Origin: Pelecanus crispus
Lineage: Eukaryota > Chordata > Aves > Pelecaniformes > Pelecanidae
Direction: 5' to 3'
NCBI RefSeq assembly: GCF_030463565.1
Contig: NC_134675.1
Location: forward strand, 11,491,862-11,555,861
DNA length: 64,000 nucleotides
A model generated the notes under the pieces. That model saw only the letters and a list, made by a program, of their open reading frames with translations. It had not been told where the DNA came from and ran no database searches. A program made the position numbers and the translations under genes. Shown here one piece after another: positions 48,854 through 58,931 of this stretch (position 1 is its first letter; every line of letters starts with the position of its first letter).

Positions 48854-49595
48854 TTAGGAAACCCAGTGGAAATAGGCAACTTTGTCCAGGTCTACAGGAT
48901 AATCTGTGAGCAGCACCGGAGTCTTCTCAAACAACTCCCCCTTGTAGCTGCGCCACTTGCCTGCCAGCAGGTAGACATAACACTCCTGCTTGCCCATCTC
49001 CAGGACAGGTGCCGCCATGAGGATGTCCCCGATGAGGAACTGGGAGCTGATTCTGTGAGCGGCCTCATCGCAGGGTGAGATCCATCAGATGGGCCGGATG
49101 ATGGGGTTGCCTGTGTCGGTGACCTCTCCAGCCAGTTCCAGCAGCAGCAGGGCCACCAGTGACTCATGGAGCTCCGTGAACTTCTGTGCGATATCCACCA
49201 CCTCCTTGTTGTAGAGCCAGGGTGGGATGGAGAACTCCATGGAGGGCATAAAAGCTGACAGCTCCAGCCACCGCACATATAGCTCCTGGTCCGGGATCTC
49301 CACCACCCCATCTGCCTTACTGGGGAAAAAATTCCCCCCAATCATGTCAGCGGATATGAAGGGGTACACCAGCATGCTGATGGTGAGCACCATGGGGATG
49401 AGGGACCTGAGGCCAAGCTCACAGCCCCAGATGGAGTTGCAGTCTCTGATGTGGAGGAAGCAGGAGATGTCCTGCAACTGGTAGCCCACCTGCACCTCAG
49501 CCAGATTGTAGAAGAAGATGGCCATCTCTGTGTAGTGCCGCAACCAGATGCTGCAGTCCAAGAGTGGCCGGAAGGTGCTGAACTGCTTGGGCAGT
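48854..49595 (-). pseudogene. MYORG: MYORG (GH31 family glycosidase), 3' part, inverted
   Basis: On - the frame begins right at the ERV2 LTR edge with [11 protein letters not shown]. It then has [47 protein letters not shown] and [18 protein letters not shown], and ends KVAYFHWVS followed by TAA (48854-48856). This matches the C-terminal third of MYORG. One stop, TGA at 49085-49087, replaces a Trp codon (RPLWWI in the family, from memory). The part carrying the catalytic nucleophile and the preceding strand, some 40 codons between AEWWN at 23605 and LPKQF here, is absent from the window. The Asp I align with the acid/base residue (in HIRDCNS) remains. Confidence 0.85.
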
Positions 49596-50176
49596 GTTGT
49601 GGTTTAGCCCCTGTCGTCAGCCAAGCACCACACAGCCACTCGATCACCCTCCACGCTTGGTAGGATGGGGGAGAGAATCGGAAGGGCAAAAGTAAGAAAA
49701 GTGGTTGGTTGAGATAAGAACAGTTTAATAATTGAAATAAAATAATAATAATAATAGTAATAAAAATTGTAATGAAAAGGAGAACAAAGAGATAGAGAGA
49801 AACAAAACCCAGGGAAAGAAAAGTGATGAAACTGCTCACCACCTGCTGACTGATAGCCAGCAAGTTCCTGAGCAGTGATAGCTGCCCTCCAGCCAACTCC
49901 CCCCAGTTTATGTACAAAGCATGATGTCATATGGTATGGAATAGACCTTTGGTCAGTTTGGATCAACTATTACTATTCTGGCTGTGCCCCCTCACAGCTT
50001 CTTGTGTACCTGGCAGAGCATGGGAAGCTGAAAAGTCCTTGACTAGCATAAGCAGTACTTAGCAACAACTAAAATATCAGTGTGTTATCAACATTCTTCT
50101 CCTACTAAATCCAAAACACAGCACTATGCCTGCTACTAGGAAGAAAATTAACTCTATCCCAGCAGAAACCAGGACA
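49596..50176 (-). repeat. ERV2 3' LTR
   Basis: It runs TGTTGTGGTTTAG to AAACCAGGACA, 581 bases. The CRE-like site is mutated (TGATGTCA) and the TATA region is changed to a GTTTATGTACAAAGC form on +, so the promoter looks weakened. It abuts MYORG codons on the left. Confidence 0.88.
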
Positions 50177-50571
50177 GTCTCCACCCCTTATTCTATACCA
50201 TCTACGTCATGCACAGGTCCCACCCCTTTCCAATACATTCTAATGAATCACCACCACTTTCCCTATCTTGATATATACACATAGATATCATTCCCTTTGT
50301 CTATGGGCCATCCCTCTAAAATGTCCATTGAGTTCATTTAATCCATGACTTTGGGTTCCATCTGTCATCACAGTCTTTCAGAGCAGGAGAGGTGGTGTGC
50401 GGTGTTGGATTGTTGCATGCTGAAGCCAGTTCTCATTCCAACATGGCTTCATCAAAGTTCATTTTCATTAAGCTGGGCGATTCTTACTGTAATACCATTC
50501 ATGTGGCATATAGCAACCATAGAAGAGATGACATACAGTATTATAGAGCAATTAACATCTTACAATTCAGT

Positions 50572-51255
50572 TCATTGGCTATTTACACACAAAATCAGAT
50601 TCCCTTGAGGTACACATTGGACTTGCCCATCCTTTTGCATCACCCACCAAGTGCACCCAGGTCCTTGAGCAAAAGCAGTCCCACGAATGGGTTTGCCTTT
50701 GCCAGAGGGGGAAGTAACCCAGACTGTCTTCCCCAGCATGTTTTTTACGTGCACTACAGGGACTTTATCTCCTTCTACAGTACGTAAAAGTTTTGATTGG
50801 GCAGGGCCAGCTCAATTGGCAGATCCCCTGGTGTTGACTAACCGGGTGGCTTTTGCTAAATGTGTATCCCAATGTTTGAATGTCCCACCTACCATTGCTC
50901 TCAGGGTAGTCTTTAACAGTCCATTGTATTGTTTGATTTTCCCAGAGGCTGGTGCATGCTAAGGGATGTGATATACCCACTCAATGCCGTGCTCTTTGGC
51001 CCAGGTGTCTATGAGGTTGTTTCGGAAATGAGTCCCGTTGTCTGACTCAATTCTTTCTGGGGTGCCATGTCGCCACAGGACTTGCTTTTCAAGGCCCAGG
51101 ATAGTGTTCCAGGTGGTGGCTTCCTTGATTGCAGCACATATTTCACATTCATTAATAACCTGTGCAATACGGTCCATAGTTAAGTCCACCCCTCGATTGC
51201 GAGCCCATCTATATGTTGCATCCCTTCCTTGATGACCTAAGGCTTCATGGGCCCA
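50572..51255 (-). pseudogene. ERV2 integrase remnant
   Basis: The zinc-finger half (CEICAAIKEA) is joined directly to WNTILGLEKQVLWRHG. Compared with ERV1, the block with the first catalytic Asp (WQIDY) is missing. The second Asp (ESDNGTHF) remains, then a stop after WVYHIP. The C-terminal domain (VWVTSPSGKGKPIRGTAF) lies at 50572-50754. A stop follows RNase H at 51261. The enzyme is dead. Confidence 0.82.
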
Positions 51256-51260
51256 CCAAG

Positions 51261-52805
51261 CTATAATTCACCCTTATGTTGCCAGTCCAGATCCACCTGA
51301 GCCACTTCAATCTTAGCGGCCTGATCCACCTGCTGGTGGTTTTGATGTTCTTCAGTGGCCCAACTCTTGGGTACGTGAGCATCTACGTGATGTACTTTTA
51401 CAACCAGGTTCTCTACCTGGGCAGCAATATCTTGACACAATGCGGCAGCCCAGATGGGTTTGCCCCTGCGCTGCCAGTTGCTCTGCTTCCATTGCTGCAA
51501 CCACCCCCACAGGGCATTTGCCACCATCCATGAGTCAGTATAGAGATAAAGGACTGGCCATTTTTCTCTTTCAGCAATATCTAAAGCCAGCTGGATGGCT
51601 TTCACCTCTGCAAACTGACTCGACTCCCCTTCTCCTTCAGCACTTTCTGCGACTTGTCCTATAGGACTCCATACAGCAGCTTTCCACCTCCGATGCTTTC
51701 CCACAAGACGACAGGACCCATCAGTGAACAGGGCATATTGCTTCTCATTTTCTGGCAATGTATTATACAGTGGGGCCTCTTCAGCACGTGTCACCTCCTC
51801 CTCTGGTGATATTCTGAAGTTTTTGCCTTCTGGCCAGTCCATGATCACTTCCAAGATTCCTGGGCGACTGGGGTTTCCTATTCGAGCCCGTTGTGTGAAT
51901 AGCGCAACCCACTTACTCCACGTAGCATCAGTTGCATGATGTGTAGAGGGCACCCTCCCTTTGAACATCCAGCCCAGCACCGGCAGTCGGGGTGCCAGCA
52001 GGAGCTGTGCTTCAGGACCAACCACTTCCAAAGCAGCTCGAACCCCTTCATATGCTGCCAATATCTCTTTCTCAGTTGGAGGATAGCGGGCTTTGGATCC
52101 TCTGTATCCCCGACTCCAAAACCCTAGGGGTCGACCTCGAGTCTCCCCTGGTGCTTTCTGCCAGAGGCTCCAGGTAAGGCCCTTCTCCCCGGCTGCGGTG
52201 TAGAGCACATTTTTAATATCCTGCCCTGCCCGGACTGGCCCAAGGGCTACTGCATGAACTATCTCCCGTTTAATTTGTTCAAAGGCTTGTTGTTGCTCAG
52301 GGCCCCATTTGAAAACATTCTTCTTCCAGGTCACTTGATAAGGAGGGCTTACAATCTGGCTGTAATTTGGAACATGCATTCTCCAAAAACCCACAACACC
52401 CAAGAAAGCTTGTGTTTCCTTTTTGCTAGTTGGTGGGGACATGGCTGTTATTTTGTTGATCACATCGATTGGGATCTGACGACGTCCATCTTGCCATTTT
52501 ATTCCTAAAAATTGGATCTCCTGTGCAGGTCCCTTGACCTTACTGTGTTTTATGGCAAAACCAGCCTTCAGATGGATTTGGAATATTTTCTTTCCCTTCT
52601 CAAAAACTTCTTCTGCTGTATTTCCCCACACAATGATGTCATCAATATACTGCAGATGTTCTGGAGCTTCACCCTGTTCCAGTGCCGTCTGGATCAGTCC
52701 ATGGCAAATGGTGGGGCTGTGCTTCCACCCCTGGGGCAGTCGGTTCCAGGTGTACTGAACACCCCTCCAGGTAAAAGCAAACTGGGGCCTGCACTCTGCT
52801 GCCAA
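51261..52805 (-). pseudogene. ERV2 reverse transcriptase and RNase H
   Basis: A 514-codon open frame has LPQGWKHSPTICHGL and QYIDDIIVWG with the catalytic Asp pair, then the thumb and connection (FLGVVGFWRMHVPNY), then RNase H with LFTDGSCR, FAEVKAIQLALDI, YTDSWMVANAL and HHVDAHV. It is the most complete ERVL-like pol piece in the window. It is cut from the upstream part of reverse transcriptase by a one-base deletion at about 52815. Confidence 0.88.
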
Positions 52806-53520
52806 AGGGATTGAGAAAACACATTAGCGATGTCCATTGTGGCATACCACTTGGCTGCCTTTGACTCCAGTTCGTACTGAAGTTCTAGCATGTCTGGCAC
52901 AGCAGTACTCAGTGGCGGCGTAACTTTGTTCAGGCCAGGACAGTCCACTCTTAGTCTCCACTCCCCATTAGACTTTCGCACTGGCCATATGGGACTGTTA
53001 AAGGGTGAGCGAGTCTTGCTGATCACTCCTTGGCTCTCCAGTCGACAAATCAGGTTATGGATGGGAAGCAGGGAGTCTCGGTTGGTGCAATATTGCCACC
53101 GGTGCACTGTTGTGGTAGCAATAAGCACCTGTTTTTCTTCGACCCTCAGCAATACCACAACAGAAGGGTCCTCTGAGAGACCAGGCAAGGTGGACAGCTG
53201 TTTAATTTCCTCCATCTCCAAGGCAGCTATACCAAAAGCCCACCGGTACCCTTTTGGGTCCTTGAAATGCCCTCTCCTGAGGTAGTCTATGCCAAGGATG
53301 CACGGAGCCTCTGGGCCAGTCACAATGGGGTGCTTTTGCCACTCATTCCCAGTTAGGCTCACTTCTGCCTCCAATACAGTTAGCTGTTGGGATCCCCCTG
53401 TCACTCCAGACATACAGATGGGTTCTGCCCCTGCATAGCTTGATGGCATTAGGGTACCCTGTGCACCAGTATCCCCTAGAGCCTTCTACTCCTGTGGGTC
53501 TGATGTGCCAGGCCATCAAA
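52806..53520 (-). pseudogene. ERV2 protease and start of reverse transcriptase
   Basis: LGDTGAQGTLMPSSYAG near 53440-53465 holds the aspartic protease triplet DTG(A). ILGIDYLRRG follows, then the reverse transcriptase fingers (SPFNSPIWPVRKSNGEWRL) and ATMDIANVF with the first catalytic Asp. Just after this a single T appears lost relative to the expected frame, so the open frame runs into an unrelated peptide. Confidence 0.82.
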
Positions 53521-53803
53521 TCCACACAGTCCAGTAAACCTGATTGTCCCTTTCCTCCACCTGGCTGGAGGCAGGGCCCCTCTAACACTGGTCATATTAT
53601 TCGTTACTCACTTGTAAATATGAGTCCGGAGTCCCTTCATTAAGATCAGAAGTAAACTTAGCCCTCTTACTCTGTCTGGGGAACTGCCCACTGGAAACTG
53701 GAGCAGCAGTTTTCCTGGAAGAACCCCCCTTGTGTGGTTGTTTTTCCTTGCAACTCACATGGCCATGTGTCTAGGTTCAAAGTAGGTTTTCCATCCCACT
53801 TCC

Positions 53804-55740
53804 TCATGTCCTCTCCATGGTCACACAGGTAAAACTACAGGGTGCCCCGTGGTGTGTACCCCCTATATCCTCTCTCTTGATGGCTGAGATACTGGTCCAT
53901 ATACGTGGAGAGTAGGATGTATTCTTTTTGAGTTCCTGGAACTCTCGGCACAGTTTCTCCACAGCCGAGACAAGACAGGAAGAGATGCTTTCTTCGTGTT
54001 CCCCGAGTCGGCCAGCCACTTCATCCACCATTGGTGCCTCTTCATCTTTCCATGCCAGTATTGCCAACGAGTTGGCAAACAATGCTGGTGCATTCTGTGC
54101 CACCTTCCGCCACATGGGTCGTTTGCACCTGACTTCATCTGGATCTTTGGGTGACCGCTCATTGTTCAGGTCACTATAAATCACCTCCAGCATGGCTAAT
54201 TCCCTCAGGTACTGGATACCCCTCTCCATGGTGGTCCATTTGCCTGGGCAGTATATAACATCCTCCTTGAAGGGATACCTTTCCTTCACGCTTGACAGAA
54301 GTCGCCTCCAGAGGCTGAGCGGTTTTGCCCTTTTCCAATTGCTTTGTCAATGCCCCCTTCCCTAGAAAGGGATCCCAGCTGCTTGGCTTCCTTACCCTCT
54401 AATTCCAGTCTACTAGCCCCATTATCCCAGCATCGTAGCAGCCAGGTGATGATGTGCTCGCCTGGATGACGACTGAAATCTTTTCACATATCTCACAGCT
54501 CACTCAGGGATAGGGATCGGGTGGTTGCCATCTCGTCTATGTATTCTTCCTCTTCCTCCTCTTCTGACAGGAGTTGCCTCCAGAGGCCGAGGGTTTGTGC
54601 TCCTTTTCTGATCGCTTTGTCAATGCCCCCTTCCCTAGGAAGGGATCCCAGTTGTTTGGCTTCCTTACCCTCTAATTCCAGGCTACTGGTCCCGTTATCC
54701 CAGCATTGGAGCAGCCATGTTACAGTGTTCTCACCTGGACAACAGCTGAAATCTTTTTGCATATTTCGCAGCTTACTCAAGGATAAAGATTGGGTGGTTT
54801 CTGTCTTGTATACGAATTCTTCCTCCTCCTCCTCCTCTCCTTGTTGTGGCCCTGCTTTTTCATCATCCCTTTCTAAACGAGCTGACTTTCGCTTCCAAGA
54901 TTTCTTCTTTTGTATAGGGGCGACTGATACTGGCACAGGTTGGTTCCCTGGAGTAGCCGCAGTGCCAGTGGCTGGGGTTGGAGTAGCCACAGTGCCTGTC
55001 GTCTTGTCAGCAGATCCAGAGACCTGCTATTTCTTTTGAGGGTACTGATTAGTGTTGAACAGGGCTCGATAGGCATGGGTCAGCCCCCAGCATGTTGCAA
55101 TGATTTGTGTCTCTCTGGAGTTGCCAGGGTGACAACATACCTTTTCCAAATACTTTACTAATTCTTCAGGATTCTGCACTTGTTCAGGGGTGAAGTTCCA
55201 AAACACGGGAGGTGCCCACTGTCCTAGGCTTTTGCCCATACTATCCCACACATCCTGCCACTCATAACTATCCAGCCTTGGGGCAGATCCCTGGATAATA
55301 TTCTTAAATTGCTTACTAACCTTTGTCAAAACCGAAACAATATTCCTAAGAAATACCAATAGAAGTATCTTAACTGCCCAGGGATGTTCAAGATGCTGAA
55401 AAGCTATTGTAATGAAGGAGGAAACATCATAGAAGAAGGTAGCGAAGGTGCCATTCTGTATTTCCTCCACAACAATCCTCTCAGAGGAAGAAGTATAATC
55501 ACTAATTCTCTTCATGAGGTGGTACCCAAAGTACATTAATGGTTTCGGTACAAAGTTTAAATACCAGATAAAGCTCAAGGTCAGTGTTTTAATAACAAAT
55601 TTCCCAGGCAAAACATCACTAATCACTGCAGAGCACAGCAAACTGCAAAAACCAACACCAAGCTTTAACATGTACAGCAAAATAAGGAGCATGGTGCAGA
55701 TCAGATGAACTAAGATCGAGAACAGATGAGTCAATATCAT
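53804..55740 (-). pseudogene. ERV2 gag, with stop and internal duplication
   Basis: A first frame of 237 codons begins with a hydrophobic stretch (LVHLICTMLLILLYMLKLGV), then EEIQNGTFATFFYDVSSFI and PPVFWNFTPEQVQNPEELV. A TAG after PQKK, where ERV1 has a Glu codon, interrupts it, and the same frame resumes to 54493 with a PTPATGT linker and acidic patch. A third part, 54289-53804, is capsid-like (KVAQNAPALFANSLAILAW). A 271-base direct duplication lies between. No CCHC zinc knuckle was found. Gag identity is from position and shared content with ERV1. Confidence 0.75.
54301..54841 (-). repeat. Tandem duplication of about 271 bases in ERV2 gag
   Basis: Two successive units share GCCTCCAGAGGC (54304 and 54575), CTTTGTCAATGCCCCCTTCC, GGCTTCCTTACCCTCTAATT and a TCTTCCTCCTC stretch. 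The units have diverged from one another, so the duplication is not recent. ERV1 keeps only part of one unit. Confidence 0.8.
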
Positions 55741-55814
55741 GACCTGTGACTATTAACAGATACAAATTCCTTAATAAGCTCTGGATAATCTGTTAGTATC
55801 TCATACCCTTCGTA

Positions 55815-55832
55815 GCCCCACATTGGGCATCA
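55815..55832 (-). other. ERV2 primer binding site, tRNA-Lys type
   Basis: On - it reads TGATGCCCAATGTGGGGC, three differences from the tRNA-Lys(1,2) complement. It lies eight bases inside the 5' LTR, the same spacing as in ERV1. Confidence 0.6.
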
Positions 55833-55840
55833 AAAATGAC

Positions 55841-56416
55841 TGTCGTGGTTTAGCCCCTGTCGTCAGCCAAGCACCACACAGCCGCTCGCTCACCCTCCCT
55901 GCTTGGTAGGATGGGGGAGAGAATTAGAAGGGCAAAATTAAGACAAGTTGTGGGTTGAGATAAGAACAGTTTAATAATTGAAATAAAATAGTAATAATAG
56001 TAATAAAAAATGTAATGAAAAGGGAACAATGAGAGAGAGAAACAAAACACAGAAAAAAACCCCAAGTGATGCAACTGCTCACCACCCGCTGACCGACGCC
56101 CAGCCAGTCCCCGAGCAGCGATTGCTGCCCACTGGCCAACCCCCCCCCCTATTTTATATACTGAGCATGACGTCATATGGTATGGAATAGCCCTTTGGTC
56201 AGTTTGGATCAACTATTCTGGCTGTGCCCCCTCCCAGTTTCTTGTGCACCTGGCAGAGCATGGGAAGCTGAAAAGTCCTTGACTAGCATAAGCAGTACTT
56301 AGCAACAACTAAAACATCAGTGTGTTATCAACATTCTTCTCATACTAAATCCAAAACACAGCACTATGCCTGCTACTAGGAAGAAAATTATCTCTATCCC
56401 AGCCGAAACCAGGACA
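55841..56416 (-). repeat. ERV2 5' LTR
   Basis: It runs TGTCGTGGTTTAG to AAACCAGGACA, 576 bases. The CRE palindrome TGACGTCA (56168-56175) and a TATATA box just beside it on - are intact, unlike in the 3' LTR. Confidence 0.88.
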
Positions 56417-58438
56417 TCCTGGAATTGCCTAAGTTGGTTCTGACAGTGGTTTCTTTGGAAAGTCCCTGCAAGCAGGGAGGGAGCTGAAGTGTCTTCCTAA
56501 GAAGTGAAGCCTAATGGTAAGCCAGTGAGGTACGATGGGTGGTGGGAACCCAGCCTCGGGCACTAGCAGGATCTGTGCATGTACAAGCAAAAAGAAAACT
56601 GCTGCAATAACACATTTAACACTGACTCTTGATTCTCATGCACTGAACGTGAGGCTGGCGGCAGCTCTGCTGGGCAGCCTGGCCTGGATCCCATATCCCA
56701 GGGGGCTGCTCTACTCCTCCCCGATCCTGTGTGCACTGCTGCCTGCTCCCTGACCCCTCACGCTCCGCTCTCCTAAGGCAACCCTAAGCATCTCGCATGG
56801 AAGAGGCAGAAAGGTCAAGTTCACTGATACTTCTCCTCCTCTATATACTTTTCCAGCCTCCAACTATTTTCTGCTCAGGGGATTTTCTGACCCTGGTGTG
56901 TTTAACTCTTCAGTGGCTATCAGATCTCCTCCCTTGGCTTGCTCAGGCTCTTCCCGGCAGCAAGGATGCACAGCTGCTGTGTGCAGAGCCACCTCCTGCA
57001 CGCTGTGAGCTTTCCCTTTGTGTCCCATCTGGGACCAGTCCCTGACCAGTCAGCCCCTGCCCATCCTCTCCAGGCCTCTCTGGATTTTATAGACCTCCAT
57101 CATATCCCCACCAGGGACTGGTTTTCCCCACATGCATCAGCTTTGTGTTGACCTCACCGACCTCCCCTGCTTCCCACCATTTACCCATGTGTTTTTCCAT
57201 GCCGAAACCTTCCTTCTCCTATGGCTGCTCTGCTCCCTTGGAGGCCTTTGCTGAGATACTTAGTCAAAAGTGGACCTTGGAGTAACGTAGAAAGCTATGA
57301 AGCCTTGTTGGTCAACCAAAAGCAAGATATTCTTAAGAAAACAGCAACGGTTGGGGAAAAAACACAGGCCAATGTGGTTGCCAGAAGCAACAGCTGGGAA
57401 CTACTCTTGGAGAGCCATGCCACTGGAAAGTAATCCGAGTGCAGACCAAGAAGTATTTGCAATTGAGTACTTGCACTGACAAGTCGTTTGCCAGCTAATT
57501 ACTGGAAGTTACCAGTAGGCTTTGTTGACTTCTCTATAAAAATGACAGAGCTTGATAAGAGCTGATCTGTTGTCCAAAGTGATGGAAATTATGCTCCCAT
57601 AAACCCAGAGCTCCCAGTTGCCAGGTAGCTTCTCACCCAACTCCAGTTCTACCTGTTCTGCTCCCTCCTCTCCATAGGTAGATTGGCCACATCCACTGAC
57701 CTGTCATAGAAATTTGTGTCCCTGAACTCTACATCCAAGTAAGCATGGTCAAAGCCTGGGGGAGGACCAGGGCAAAATACAGCTAATGTTGGTTCCAGTC
57801 AACAGCTTGTTTTGCAAAAAAACCTGAATCTCACCTCATGCCATGCTGGTCTTGGGCATGAAGTCAGGCAAAATATACAACAGAGTGCCAATCTCACTGT
57901 TCCCCTGTGCACATCTGGATTTCCTGCCTTTGACTAAACACATCTGGGTCATCACACCCCTCTTACAACAGTGTCTTCCAGCTGTTTTTAATTTCCTCAT
58001 CCCACGTCCCTGGCCTGGTCTCCTGTGCTGGTAGCAGAGGGACATGCTCCCTTGGACGGAGGGATATCTTTTCATAAGAAGGAGTTATTGCTGGGCTGCA
58101 TTCAAGTCTGCTCCTGCTCACTTATTCATGGCCTTGTTTGTCCATACCGACAGCATCTCAAGCTGCTTGCTTTAGTTAGATTCAATGTAATGTTCCTACA
58201 AGTGATCTTACTGGGCAACATCTTAGACCAAACGCCATCTGCATGGGGAACCCTCCTGCCTTAACTGGGAGCTTCCCTCCTTTTGCCACCGCACCTTCTC
58301 ATTTCTATCTGGTCCTGACACTCTGCAGGAGGTGGAAACAGCCATCTGGGCCCCGGGGCCTAGGTCAGCACAGAAACAGCTTGTCCTCCTGTTCAGATGA
58401 GAAATTTGGCTGCGTTTTTTTGCTCATGGCAGGATATA
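56417..58438. other. Unassigned sequence right of ERV2
   Basis: No MYORG codons continue here, contrary to what a simple ERV2 insertion in MYORG would give. I recognised no exon of NUDT2, the next gene in human, and no repeat family. Confidence 0.4.
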
Positions 58439-58931
58439 ACAGTGCTCTTTAACATCTTCATCAATGACATAGACAGTGGGATTGAGTGCACCCTCAGCAA
58501 GTCTGCAGACGACACCAAGCTGAGCGGTGCGGTTGACACGCCAGAAGGATGAGATGTCATCCAAAGGGACCCAGACAAGCTGGAGAGGTGGGCCTGTGTG
58601 AACCTCATGAGGTTCAACAAGGCCAAGCGCAAGGTCCTGCACCTGGGATGGGGCAACCCCCAATATCAATACAGGTTGGGGGATGAAGAGATTGAGAGCA
58701 GCCCTGCGGAGAAGGACTTGGGGGTACTGGTAGATGAAAAGCTGAACATGAGCCAACAATGTGCACATGCAGCCCAGAAAGCCAACCGTATCCTGGGCTG
58801 CATCAAAAGAAGTGTGGCCAGCAGGTCGAGGGAGGTGATTCTGCCCCTCTACTCTGCTCTGGTGAGACCCCACCTGGAGTACTGCATCCAGCTCTGGAGC
58901 CCTCAGCAGAAGGAGGACGTGGACCTGTTGG
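58439..58931 (+). mobile_element. CR1 fragment, reverse transcriptase C-terminal half
   Basis: It reads [27 protein letters not shown] (catalytic pair present but the preceding Phe changed to Ser), then [20 protein letters not shown]. Both CR1 ends are missing. It stops at GACCTGTTGG, where an oppositely oriented CR1 piece begins. Confidence 0.88.

Larger units (their letters stand above)
49596..56416 (-). mobile_element. ERV2: ERVL-like provirus, both LTRs, no env
   Basis: On - the order is 5' LTR (56416-55841), primer binding site, gag, protease, reverse transcriptase, RNase H, broken integrase, 3' LTR (50176-49596). No env open frame is present. The five flanking bases, GGCAG on the left and TCCTG on the right, do not match, so the provirus has lost its original flanks. 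It shares gag, pol and leader sequence with ERV1, and its LTRs share small family-specific changes with each other but have visibly diverged, suggesting an old insertion. Confidence 0.9.

Noticed and set aside
54521-55039. Open frame on + with Ser runs
   Set aside because: Antisense to the acidic Glu-rich part of ERV2 gag.
56417-58438. NUDT2 or KIF24 exons expected by synteny
   Set aside because: None of their remembered motifs appear in any frame.
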